Part shown: one piece after another, positions 35,533 through 43,330 of the stretch
Layout of the letters: every line of letters begins with the position of its first letter
How positions within the stretch are numbered: the first letter of the stretch is position 1
NCBI RefSeq assembly: GCF_004346165.1
Contig: NZ_SLZZ01000015.1
Location: 17,451 to 81,450 of the forward strand
Direction: 5' to 3'
DNA: 64,000 bases
From: Muricomes intestini
GTDB lineage: Bacteria; Bacillota; Clostridia; Lachnospirales; Lachnospiraceae
The notes under the pieces: model-generated
The model's database searches: none
The model's input: the letters and a program-made list of their open reading frames with translations, nothing else
Told to the model about the DNA's origin: nothing
Program-made: the position numbers and the translations under genes

Positions 35533-36015
35533 TCATTGGGATATACACTCATTAGGATATACAGTTTTTTCGAATTCAACCAACTGATCATATTCTTTTT
35601 CAACTATTTTTGCCATTTCCGGAGTGAGACCAGACATGTGCTCAGCCTCAAGCCAGGCATTTGCCATCTCAATCCCCATCTCATTTCCGATGATAAAGCC
35701 CCCCATACACAGTACATTTGTATTATTCACTGCTTTTGCACGTTTCGCTTGATACAGGCTCTCACAAAGTGCTGCATATACACCTCTGTGCTTATTGCAT
35801 ATGATACTGACGCCCATCCCAGTGCCGCATATGGCAATCCCTCTTTCATACTCTTTACTCTGTACTCCCCGGGCTACAGCTTTCGCCGCCTCCTGAAAAA
35901 GCACGGGATTGTCTGGATCAATATCTGTAATTTCATACCCCTTCTTTATTAAGTCTTTTTTTATTGCATTTTTAAGTTCAAATCCCGACGGATCCGCTCC
36001 GATGATAATCTTCAA
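35533..36015 (-). CDS. RpiB/LacAB family sugar-phosphate isomerase without the ring-opening His
   Basis: 160 residues with the RpiB fold. The catalytic Cys63 is kept in AICGTGMGVSI, the anion hole that handles the enediolate. Where RpiB has GADHAGxELK this protein has GADPSGFELK (Pro9), and where RpiB has the ring-opening His in HND(A)NVL this has Val96 in VNNTNVL. Ribose 5-phosphate and hexose 6-phosphates need ring opening; C4 phosphates do not cyclise this way. First gene of the ABC operon. Relatives isomerise erythrulose phosphate, galactose 6-phosphate or allose 6-phosphate. Confidence 0.8.
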   Translation of the reverse strand: MKIIIGADPSGFELKNAIKKDLIKKGYEITDIDPDNPVLFQEAAKAVARGVQSKEYERGIAICGTGMGVSIICNKHRGVYAALCESLYQAKRAKAVNNTNVLCMGGFIIGNEMGIEMANAWLEAEHMSGLTPEMAKIVEKEYDQLVEFEKTVYPNECISQ

Positions 36016-36068
36016 ACTTGTCCCTCCTGATTCTGGAAATTCAACATTTTAATGTGACCGCTTTATTA

Positions 36069-36092
36069 TTATTTATTCATTCCAATAAATAA
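36069..36092. promoter_or_regulatory. inverted repeat upstream of the RpiB/ABC operon
   Basis: TTATTTATT and AATAAATAA are exact reverse complements around CATTCC. It lies 54 bases upstream of the RpiB-like start. It could be an operator for the adjacent DeoR regulator. AT-rich symmetry arises easily by chance. Confidence 0.3.
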
Positions 36093-36199
36093 TTCCTATT
36101 TTTCCAAATTTTTTATAGATGATTTGTTTTTAGTCGGTTACAATATATGCTAAATAAGCACGCAGCTAACCTTTGACGAACTTGGGCTGCAAATGCATA

Positions 36200-36231
36200 A
36201 AAATACCGCCAGTCGATATAGCAACTGACGG
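36200..36231 (-). terminator. terminator of the DeoR-led unit
   Basis: On the minus strand CCGTCAGT pairs with ACTGGCGG (one G-U pair) and is followed by TATTTTTATG. It lies 20 bases past the regulator stop codon. Confidence 0.65.
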
Positions 36232-36251
36232 AAAACTACTTCTTTTCAATT

Positions 36252-37016
36252 CTACTCTGCAATTACCAGCGGTACTTCTAACTCTTTCGCTTTCTGGATA
36301 TTCTCCTTTGACACACCAGTATCCGTAATAATCTTATATACTTTCTTGATTGGACACACCACCGACAGATAGCCGCCGCCGAACTTACTACTATCTGCCA
36401 GTACATAGACTTTCTCTGCCGCTTTCAGTATCGTTTTCTTCACCTGCATCTGCGGTGTTGCGATGGAAGTAAGCCCTACATCAAAATTAATACTGTGAAC
36501 GCCAATAAACGCCTTATCTACATGAAATTGCTCCATATTCTGAATCGCCGCATCTCCCATGGTAGCTGCCAGGTGACCACTGACATGACCGCCAATCACA
36601 AACAATTCCACATGTTCCACGCCTGCCAGTTCATTTCCCGTAAGCAATGAATTAGTTACAACTGCTAAATGCTTTTCCGGGTGATTTTTAATATGTTCTG
36701 CAAGATAAAAACTACTGGATGCATCATCTATAATGATAGTGTCACGGTCTTCTATGAAGCTATATGCGGCCTCTGCAATCTGCATTTTCTGCATTACATT
36801 CTTGTAGATACTTTCTGCTGAATATTTCCTGGACTGCTCCGTTTCTATCCTGACAGCCCCGCCATGTGTCCGCTTAAGCAGGCCTTCTGTATCCATTGCC
36901 TTAATATCATTGCGGATAGTAACTTCAGAACACCCGAATTCCCTGCTAAGATCCACAACTTTGACCCGGCCTTTAACCTTCAGTTCTCTTAAAATAGCGT
37001 TTCTGCGTTCTTCCAT
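36252..37016 (-). CDS. DeoR/GlpR family regulator
   Basis: 254 residues: N-terminal winged helix (about 5-57, with VVDLSREFGCSEVTIRNDIK and RTHGGAV) and a C-terminal sugar-phosphate sensor domain (about 75-235) with DDASSSFYLAEHI and VLADSSKFGG. DeoR-type proteins repress sugar-catabolic genes and release DNA on binding a phosphosugar. It lies between the RpiB/ABC operon and the threonate-type genes, and could control either. The product is full length. Confidence 0.9.
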   Translation of the reverse strand: MEERRNAILRELKVKGRVKVVDLSREFGCSEVTIRNDIKAMDTEGLLKRTHGGAVRIETEQSRKYSAESIYKNVMQKMQIAEAAYSFIEDRDTIIIDDASSSFYLAEHIKNHPEKHLAVVTNSLLTGNELAGVEHVELFVIGGHVSGHLAATMGDAAIQNMEQFHVDKAFIGVHSINFDVGLTSIATPQMQVKKTILKAAEKVYVLADSSKFGGGYLSVVCPIKKVYKIITDTGVSKENIQKAKELEVPLVIAE

Positions 37017-37110
37017 GGCTGCCTCCCTCTCAACTGCTCTATTATCAATAAGTTTACACTTTCTTCATAGATTGTCAAGCACATAGCCATTTATCACAGT
37101 ATTTCTACCC

Positions 37111-37611
37111 TTACCTCATTCTTACCTTACTCTGTCCTAGCTGCGTTGCAATCATGGTAAAAATCGGAACAAACTGATCGCCAAAATCTTCCTTTGGAAG
37201 AATCATAGCCCTCTCTTCTTCATAATATATACCAATGGTCTTAGGTGTTACAACTGCCCGTTTGATCTGCTCCCATGTGAATTTCTGACTCTTCGCATTC
37301 TGCTCTAGAGTAATTCCTTCTTCTGAAAAGGTATATTCTGCCAGGCTGCTATACTCATTATTCACAACTACCTGTTTGTTTGCACGCATTTTAAGTTGAA
37401 GCGGCATGCTCCCAAGAAATATCGTTGCTGCCACAAAATATAATATGGTTTCCAGTATACTGCTCCTCCCGGTCGTGTACATAATGATTCCCATAAATGC
37501 AATGGCAAGTCCGAGAATGTTAATTAAAAATCCGCTAAATTTTGAATATGTATGAAACAGTAAAAAATCATATAATGCATCTTTTGTCATGTGTACCGTC
37601 ATTTTATTCAT
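37111..37611 (-). CDS. YcxB-like membrane protein
   Basis: 166 residues from the ATG at 37611, which has AGGAGG ahead. Two membrane segments (about 28-48 and 55-75) are followed by a cytosolic YcxB-like domain with EYTFSEEGITLEQNAKSQKF and the typical end AMILPKEDF. The function of this family is unknown. It lies downstream of the KdgT-type gene, separated by about 110 bases; a metabolic role is not suggested. Confidence 0.7.
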   Translation of the reverse strand: MNKMTVHMTKDALYDFLLFHTYSKFSGFLINILGLAIAFMGIIMYTTGRSSILETILYFVAATIFLGSMPLQLKMRANKQVVVNNEYSSLAEYTFSEEGITLEQNAKSQKFTWEQIKRAVVTPKTIGIYYEEERAMILPKEDFGDQFVPIFTMIATQLGQSKVRMR

Positions 37612-37722
37612 AATACCTCCTGAAATGCACCGTCTAAAAAGACCTTTTTTGAAAAAAGCCCTTCTATACTTTGACATATAAAAGGACTCAGATTGGCTGT
37701 TAATCCATATACATTTAGAGTA

Positions 37723-38760
37723 TTAACTCTGCGCTTTCACCTTATAATATGCCCAACCCTCGGGACTGTAAATACCTTTCTGTTTTCTCTGCATCCATTT
37801 GTCAAATGCTGCTGTAATGAATGGGCACAGGAATAATGTAATAATAGATGCTGTTGCACACTGTGCAGTAGCCATACTTACATAGCCTTCCATGGATGGG
37901 TCCGCTTCTGCAACTGCTGCCGGTGTCATGGCAGAATTCAGGGCCGTTGTACCAATTGCGGCACCCATAGCGTTTCTTTCTTTCTTCGGAAGAAGCAAAT
38001 TAATTACGAAGAAGAATACAACAGATGTGGCCGCAGAAATAAGTCCAAGAACAATTCCAGATGCCCCTGCTGTCAAAATTGTTTTAACATCGGTCTTAGC
38101 TCCGATGGAAACTGTCATGAAGAATGTGACGATTGGTTGTGCAGCCTTACATGCATCGCGAAATCCTTTATCAAGATTTCCCCAGATGAATCCGATTAAC
38201 AGTGGTACTAATACCGCAATCAAAGACTTGAATGGAATATTAGCAAGCCCTGTAGCTCCCAATGCGATTAGCGTAAAAAAGGGACCATCATTCAATGACA
38301 AAATAGAAATTGCTCCCGTATCTGTTGCATTACCAAACTGAGAAGACAAGGAAATATACAGAGAGCCATTGGAGTTTGTAATTGCCGCTATCATTACAAA
38401 CGGAGCAATTCCAAGGAAACCTGAAGGTCCGCAGATTTTGCCCACAACCAATCCCATAACTACGCCAAGTACAAACTTAACGCCTGTCATGACTACGCCT
38501 TTGTAAAGAGGCATGCCTACCTGCTTGATGTCAATCATAGAGCCGCATACAATCAGGAAAAATCCCATCATACAGGCATTTCCTTCATAGAACAATGCTG
38601 TTACATAGCCGCCAATCTGAAATGCTTGTGGAATAAATGTTGCAATTAGCACAGCAATTACCAGAGGAATAATTACCAGGCCGCCCGGAAGGCTTTTCAT
38701 CTTATTTAAGATGTCAAAGTCTTTTCTCTCCTTTGTCTCAACTTTCTTTTCTTTGCTCAT
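37723..38760 (-). CDS. 2-keto-3-deoxygluconate permease family carrier
   Basis: 345 residues with about ten membrane segments, of the KdgT family of proton symporters for sugar acids. Conserved segments include GGLVIIPLVIAVLIATFIPQ, TNSNGSLYISLSSQFG and AIGTTALNSAMTPAAVAEAD. The adjacent DUF1537 kinase and PdxA2 genes make a four-carbon sugar acid such as threonate the likely substrate rather than KDG, since no KDG kinase or aldolase is present. Confidence 0.85.
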   Translation of the reverse strand: MSKEKKVETKERKDFDILNKMKSLPGGLVIIPLVIAVLIATFIPQAFQIGGYVTALFYEGNACMMGFFLIVCGSMIDIKQVGMPLYKGVVMTGVKFVLGVVMGLVVGKICGPSGFLGIAPFVMIAAITNSNGSLYISLSSQFGNATDTGAISILSLNDGPFFTLIALGATGLANIPFKSLIAVLVPLLIGFIWGNLDKGFRDACKAAQPIVTFFMTVSIGAKTDVKTILTAGASGIVLGLISAATSVVFFFVINLLLPKKERNAMGAAIGTTALNSAMTPAAVAEADPSMEGYVSMATAQCATASIITLFLCPFITAAFDKWMQRKQKGIYSPEGWAYYKVKAQS

Positions 38761-38819
38761 TTTCTCTCTCCTTTTTTAATTTATTGCATTTAGTATATAA
38801 TGTCAGGATGCTCCTGATA

Positions 38820-40160
38820 TTATCTTGCAGCTTCTCTGAACAGCCGTTCTACGATATCACATGCTGTGTTATTATTACCGGTAAGTCCACCTTTGCCAAC
38901 AATCGGAAGCCCAGCATATTTTCCTGACAGCCTTCCCACATCTGTCTGGGGAATTACATAATCTATAACCTCAATACACTCTACACCAAGCTGATAGCAG
39001 ACATTTACCATCGTGTCTCCACCTGTGGTATATAATCCCGCCACTTTTTTTCTTCCTACCTGTTCAAGTACCTGAGAAATAATGGTTCCAAGTCCTGCAT
39101 TGATACGGTTGGCACTCATACCGCCTGCGTAACCGCGTTTCTCGTCTTCTTTTTCCAGATTCAGAAGTTTTTTGTGAAGTGCTGTCTCAAACAAAACCGC
39201 TCTTGGCTGTTCATCACCTTCAATCAGCTCTACCGCCTTGTTCACCGCTTTAAACACCTCGTCTAATGCAGTATTTCCACCTTCGATTAATGGATTCGGA
39301 TCTACACTGATACGTACATGTCTGGTATCCTCACACAGAACCTCCATCTGTTTCTTTGTTATCGGTGTGGCGCTTCCGGCCGCAATCAGTACCGTCTTAC
39401 CAGTCTCTCTGGCTTCCGGCGGAAGATTCGGTTCTTCTTCCTGCGTCTGACCTCTGCGGTATGCGAGCTTTGCTGTAAATGGCCCCGGGTCTACGGCTAC
39501 TATGTTCCATTTCAGTTCAATACATGCCTGTGCAATGTTATCTACATCTTCCAGTGTAATTCCATCTACGATGATTACTTGACATTTTTCATCACGTTTT
39601 TTCTGAAGTGCCTCTTGGATACTATCTTTCCCTTCAAGTACCTTGTCAAGAGTAACCAGTCCAACTTTTCTTCTGGTCTGTATTCCCAGAAGTCTTGGTA
39701 TGTAGTTTTCCCTCACCGGCGTACGTACATCTTGTGCAACAGGTGTATTGATTAGTGCAACACCATCAATTACCGAATATCCTCCAACCAGTATTCTTCT
39801 GGACTGAGGCATGGCCGGAACGACTACTGCCACCATGTCACAACTAAACTGATCCAAGATTGCATCAATTTCAATACCTATGCTGCCACGTAAGGTTGTA
39901 TCAATTCTCTTAGAGAAATATCTTATTCCCATCTTTTTTAATGAAATAGTTGCCGATTTCACCTTTGCATATGCTTCACTTTCCGGAAGCGCTCTGCTAT
40001 TACTACTAATCAGAACTGCATCCAGTTCTTCTATTTCTTTTGCATTCTCAGCTGCTTCTTCATTAAAAAATACTGCTGTTCTCGCTTTTGACCTTGCAAG
40101 CAACACCCCTGTTGTCGTAGCTCCGGTCAGGTCATCTGCCACTGCTCCTATTAAAGGCAT
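38820..40160 (-). CDS. dtnK: four-carbon acid sugar kinase (DUF1537), D-threonate kinase-like
   Basis: 446 residues with both DUF1537 domains: N-terminal substrate domain (about 1-230: IGAVADDLTGATTTGVLLAR, SKRIDTTLRGSIG) and C-terminal nucleotide domain (about 260-440: VLIAAGSATPITKKQMEVLC, GLYTTGGDTMVNVCYQLGVE). Family members phosphorylate D-threonate, L-threonate or D-erythronate at O4. Together with the PdxA2 homologue next door this is the described D-threonate pair; no OtnC aldolase-like decarboxylase, needed for the L-threonate route, is seen here. Confidence 0.85.
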   Translation of the reverse strand: MPLIGAVADDLTGATTTGVLLARSKARTAVFFNEEAAENAKEIEELDAVLISSNSRALPESEAYAKVKSATISLKKMGIRYFSKRIDTTLRGSIGIEIDAILDQFSCDMVAVVVPAMPQSRRILVGGYSVIDGVALINTPVAQDVRTPVRENYIPRLLGIQTRRKVGLVTLDKVLEGKDSIQEALQKKRDEKCQVIIVDGITLEDVDNIAQACIELKWNIVAVDPGPFTAKLAYRRGQTQEEEPNLPPEARETGKTVLIAAGSATPITKKQMEVLCEDTRHVRISVDPNPLIEGGNTALDEVFKAVNKAVELIEGDEQPRAVLFETALHKKLLNLEKEDEKRGYAGGMSANRINAGLGTIISQVLEQVGRKKVAGLYTTGGDTMVNVCYQLGVECIEVIDYVIPQTDVGRLSGKYAGLPIVGKGGLTGNNNTACDIVERLFREAAR

Positions 40161-40196
40161 TATCTGCTCCTCGCTTTCTCTTAGCCAAACTTTCTT

Positions 40197-41237
40197 CTAT
40201 ATATTAACGCTTTTTCTATTATTTTCTTTCCTGTCATGCTGTTTTGCTGCATATTCAGCTACAACATTCGTAGACTCGATCATGCTGACACAGGCTGCGG
40301 TCCCCTTTCCTGCGATATCAAACGCTGTACCATGATCAACAGAACTTCTGATAAATGGGAGTCCAAATGTTAAAGTAACAGATTTTTCAAAATCTAAAGT
40401 TTTACAAGCAATATGCCCTTGATCATGATATAGAGAAAGAATAGCATCGAATTTTCCAGATTTTCCAATGTGGAATACCGAGTCTGCCGGACATGGTCCG
40501 ATAGCATTGACTCCTTTTTCCTGTGCCTCCTTTATTGCAGGCTCAATCTCATCAATTTCCTCACGTCCAAACAACCCATTGTCTCCGTTATGTGGATTCA
40601 ATCCTGCCACTGCAATTAATGGATTCTCAATTCCTATCTTCCTTAATTCTTTATCAATATTAATAACGTCTTCCAAGATAACATCCTTTGTCACATAATG
40701 ACACGCATCTACCAGAGACATATGTCTGCTTACGAAGAATACTCTCAGCTTATGGCACGAAAACATCGTCAGCGCGTATGGTGAATGAGTTGCATTCTGA
40801 TAAATCTCTGTATGTCCAGGTTCTTTAACACCAATCAATTTAATAGCTCCTTTATGAATTGGCGCTGTAGAAACCGCATCAATTTTCCCTTCCATTCCGA
40901 GATCAATAGATTTCATAATCCAATCAACAGCCATGCGGCCTGCCAGTGCCTGAACCTCCCCCCATTTGATAGAGTCTGTGTCATAATTACCTGTCTCAAT
41001 AATATCTGCTGTTCCAAATTCATATTTTGCTTCGGAAGGGTCTTCAATCTTGTTGTACTTAAGTTTCCTACCAAGAATCTTAGCTGCCCTTTCCATAATT
41101 GCAATGCTCCCGATTACAAGCGGGCGACAGCAATTATGGATTTCTTCGCTTAACATAGTTCCAACCACAATCTCGGGTCCAATTCCTGCAGGATCCCCCA
41201 TTGTAATTGCCGTTATTGGTTTATAGTTTTTCATCAT
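40197..41237 (-). CDS. pdxA2: PdxA2-type 4-phospho-threonate dehydrogenase
   Basis: 346 residues of the PdxA family. The start ITMGDPAGIGPEIV is typical; metal-site segments include APIHKGAIKLIGVKEPGHTE, VAGLNPHNGDNGLFGREE and LYHDQGHIA. PdxA proper works in vitamin B6 synthesis. PdxA2 oxidises D-threonate 4-phosphate, which decarboxylates to dihydroxyacetone phosphate. Pairing with the DUF1537 kinase favours PdxA2. It is the first gene of the kinase/KdgT unit. The AT-rich 41238-41444 region in front carries no gene and must hold the promoter. Confidence 0.85.
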   Translation of the reverse strand: MMKNYKPITAITMGDPAGIGPEIVVGTMLSEEIHNCCRPLVIGSIAIMERAAKILGRKLKYNKIEDPSEAKYEFGTADIIETGNYDTDSIKWGEVQALAGRMAVDWIMKSIDLGMEGKIDAVSTAPIHKGAIKLIGVKEPGHTEIYQNATHSPYALTMFSCHKLRVFFVSRHMSLVDACHYVTKDVILEDVINIDKELRKIGIENPLIAVAGLNPHNGDNGLFGREEIDEIEPAIKEAQEKGVNAIGPCPADSVFHIGKSGKFDAILSLYHDQGHIACKTLDFEKSVTLTFGLPFIRSSVDHGTAFDIAGKGTAACVSMIESTNVVAEYAAKQHDRKENNRKSVNI

Positions 41238-41444
41238 TTTATATTTTCCTTACCTTTCATTTTACTTTCGTTTTGTTTTCCTAATTCTATCCTTATATTT
41301 TTGTTTTTTCAATAGTTTTTTTCTTATTTTTATAACTTCATTACATATTCACAGTTTTACCCCTTGCCTTTTGTGCACTTTTATTTTCGTTTATATTTTT
41401 ATTTATTTTTGTTTTTATTGTCATTTTTTATCTTTTATACAAAT

Positions 41445-41478
41445 AGAATTGCCAGGCTTCGAAAAGCCTGGCAATTCT
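41445..41478. terminator. terminator after dnaB
   Basis: A perfect 15-base stem (AGAATTGCCAGGCTT with its complement) around CGAA, located about 40 bases past the dnaB stop on the minus strand, followed there by TATTTG. Confidence 0.75.
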
Positions 41479-41516
41479 AAAAATATCACAGCCTAGTGTA
41501 TTTGCTTTTTTAATAT

Positions 41517-42866
41517 TTAATGTTCTTCCTGACGCAGTTCATTCCCAAACCGTGTATACTGCGGCATCCATGCAAGCCGGACTGTACCCACAGGGCCGTT
41601 TCTCTGCTTTGCTATAATAATCTCCGCAATACCCTTATCCTCGGTATCAGGTATGTAGTAATCTTCACGGTATATAAACATGCAGACATCGGCATCCTGC
41701 TCAATGGCTCCTGACTCACGGAGGTCAGAAAGCATAGGCCTTTTGTCAGTTCTTTGTTCCACGGCACGGCTGAGCTGTGAAAGTGCAATAACCGGCACAT
41801 TCAATTCCCTGGCCAGCCCTTTCAGTGAACGGGAAATCTCCGAGATCTCCTGCTGGCGGCTTTCATTACTTCTTTTGCTGCTGCCGCTCATCAATTGCAG
41901 ATAGTCAATAATAATCAGATCCAGCCCATGTTCAATCTTATATTTTCTACATTTGGAGCGCATCTCCGCAATGGAAATACCGGAGGTGTCATCGATGACC
42001 AGCTTGGACTTCCCGATTCTACCTGCCCCTTCTATTAGTTTTTCCCAATCCGTATCCTTAAGATTACCGGTGCGCAAAAGCTGGGCATCGACATGGGATT
42101 CCAGGGAAAAGAGACGATTTACAAGCTGCTCTTTTGACATTTCCAGGCTGAAAATTGCAACAGACAGATTCTGTCTGAAAGCCACATGCTGGGCGATATT
42201 CAATACAAAAGCGGTCTTACCCATAGAAGGTCTGGCCGCGATTAGAATCAGATCGGAGCGCTGAAGCCCCGACAGTTTATAGTCCAAATCAATAAATCCT
42301 GTTGGGATGCCGGTTACGCTGCCTGACGTTCTGGATGCCCTTTCAATGACATCCAGAGCATTGAGGACAACATCCTTAATGGGAATGTACTCCTGTACTT
42401 TTCCTCTGGCTGCCAGTTCAAATACTCCTTTTTCAGCCTTATCTAATATATCCTCCACCGGCTCATTTTCCAGATAACAGGTGTTGGCTATTTCCTCATT
42501 AATTTTAATCATCTTGCGCAGAGTGGCTTTTTCCTGCACAATTCCCGCATAGTATTTTACATTGGCAGAAGTCTGGATACCCGTGAGCAAGTCTTTTACA
42601 AATTCCATGCTGCTGACTTCCGGCGGCACATTTTTAGCCTTTAAATATTCCTTTAAAGTAATAAGGTCCACCGGCTTCGCTGCTTGAAAAAGTTCTACCA
42701 TGGAATCAAATAAAATTCCATAAGCAGTCTGGTAAAAATCTGCTCCTGTAATAATTTCAGATGCGGCTGCAATTGCATCTTTGTTCATCAACATGGCTCC
42801 TACCACTGCCCGCTCGGCCTCTTCACTGTGCGGAAGGATTCTCTTAATCGCTGCTTCCATTTCCAT
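41517..42866 (-). CDS. dnaB: replicative DNA helicase DnaB
   Basis: 449 residues: N-terminal DnaB domain (about 8-110) and a RecA-like motor with Walker A ARPSMGKTAF, Walker B LIIIDYLQLM and the DnaB motif GLARELNVPVIALSQLSRAV. It unwinds DNA at the replication fork as a hexamer. It ends the core operon gdpP-rplI-dnaB, an order widely kept in Firmicutes (dnaC in Bacillus naming). Full length, no intein. Confidence 0.95.
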   Translation of the reverse strand: MEMEAAIKRILPHSEEAERAVVGAMLMNKDAIAAASEIITGADFYQTAYGILFDSMVELFQAAKPVDLITLKEYLKAKNVPPEVSSMEFVKDLLTGIQTSANVKYYAGIVQEKATLRKMIKINEEIANTCYLENEPVEDILDKAEKGVFELAARGKVQEYIPIKDVVLNALDVIERASRTSGSVTGIPTGFIDLDYKLSGLQRSDLILIAARPSMGKTAFVLNIAQHVAFRQNLSVAIFSLEMSKEQLVNRLFSLESHVDAQLLRTGNLKDTDWEKLIEGAGRIGKSKLVIDDTSGISIAEMRSKCRKYKIEHGLDLIIIDYLQLMSGSSKRSNESRQQEISEISRSLKGLARELNVPVIALSQLSRAVEQRTDKRPMLSDLRESGAIEQDADVCMFIYREDYYIPDTEDKGIAEIIIAKQRNGPVGTVRLAWMPQYTRFGNELRQEEH

Positions 42867-42879
42867 AAAGTATTTCCCC

Positions 42880-43329
42880 TTATGCCTCTTCTGTCACAAC
42901 AACTTTCAGTTCAGCCGTTACTTCCGGATGGAGCCTGACTGGTACTTGATGAACTCCCAGCATTTTAATAGTATCCTTCAGCTGAATCTTCTTCTTATCC
43001 ACATCCAGGCCCATCTGTTCTTTCACTGCAGCGGCAATTTCCTTACTTGACACGGAGCCAAATGCTTTTCCACCTTCTCCCATCTTGATAGAAAGCTCTA
43101 CTTTTCCGCCTTCCAGCTCCCCGGCAAGCTTCTTCGCTGCATCCAGATTGTCCTGAGCAATTTTCTCTTCCTTTTTGTTCTGCAGACGCAGATCATTCAT
43201 GTTCTTATTATTGGCTTCAAGCCCAAGCTTCTTCGGCAAAATAAAATTTCTTGCATAACCATCGCTTATATTGACAATCTCTCCTTTTTTCCCAAGAGCT
43301 TTCACATCCTGCAATAAAATAACTTTCAT
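42880..43329 (-). CDS. rplI: ribosomal protein L9
   Basis: 149 residues. The L9 signature GYARNFILPKKLGLEA is at about 25-40, followed by the long connecting helix and the C-terminal RNA-binding domain (FGSVSSKEIAAAVKEQMGLD). It lies one base downstream of gdpP and 13 bases upstream of dnaB. Confidence 0.97.
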   Translation of the reverse strand: MKVILLQDVKALGKKGEIVNISDGYARNFILPKKLGLEANNKNMNDLRLQNKKEEKIAQDNLDAAKKLAGELEGGKVELSIKMGEGGKAFGSVSSKEIAAAVKEQMGLDVDKKKIQLKDTIKMLGVHQVPVRLHPEVTAELKVVVTEEA

Positions 43330-43330
43330 C

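Noticed and set aside
40197..41237. Assignment of the PdxA family gene to vitamin B6 synthesis
   Set aside because: It sits with a DUF1537 kinase and a sugar-acid carrier, with no other B6 genes nearby, so PdxA2 is the better reading.
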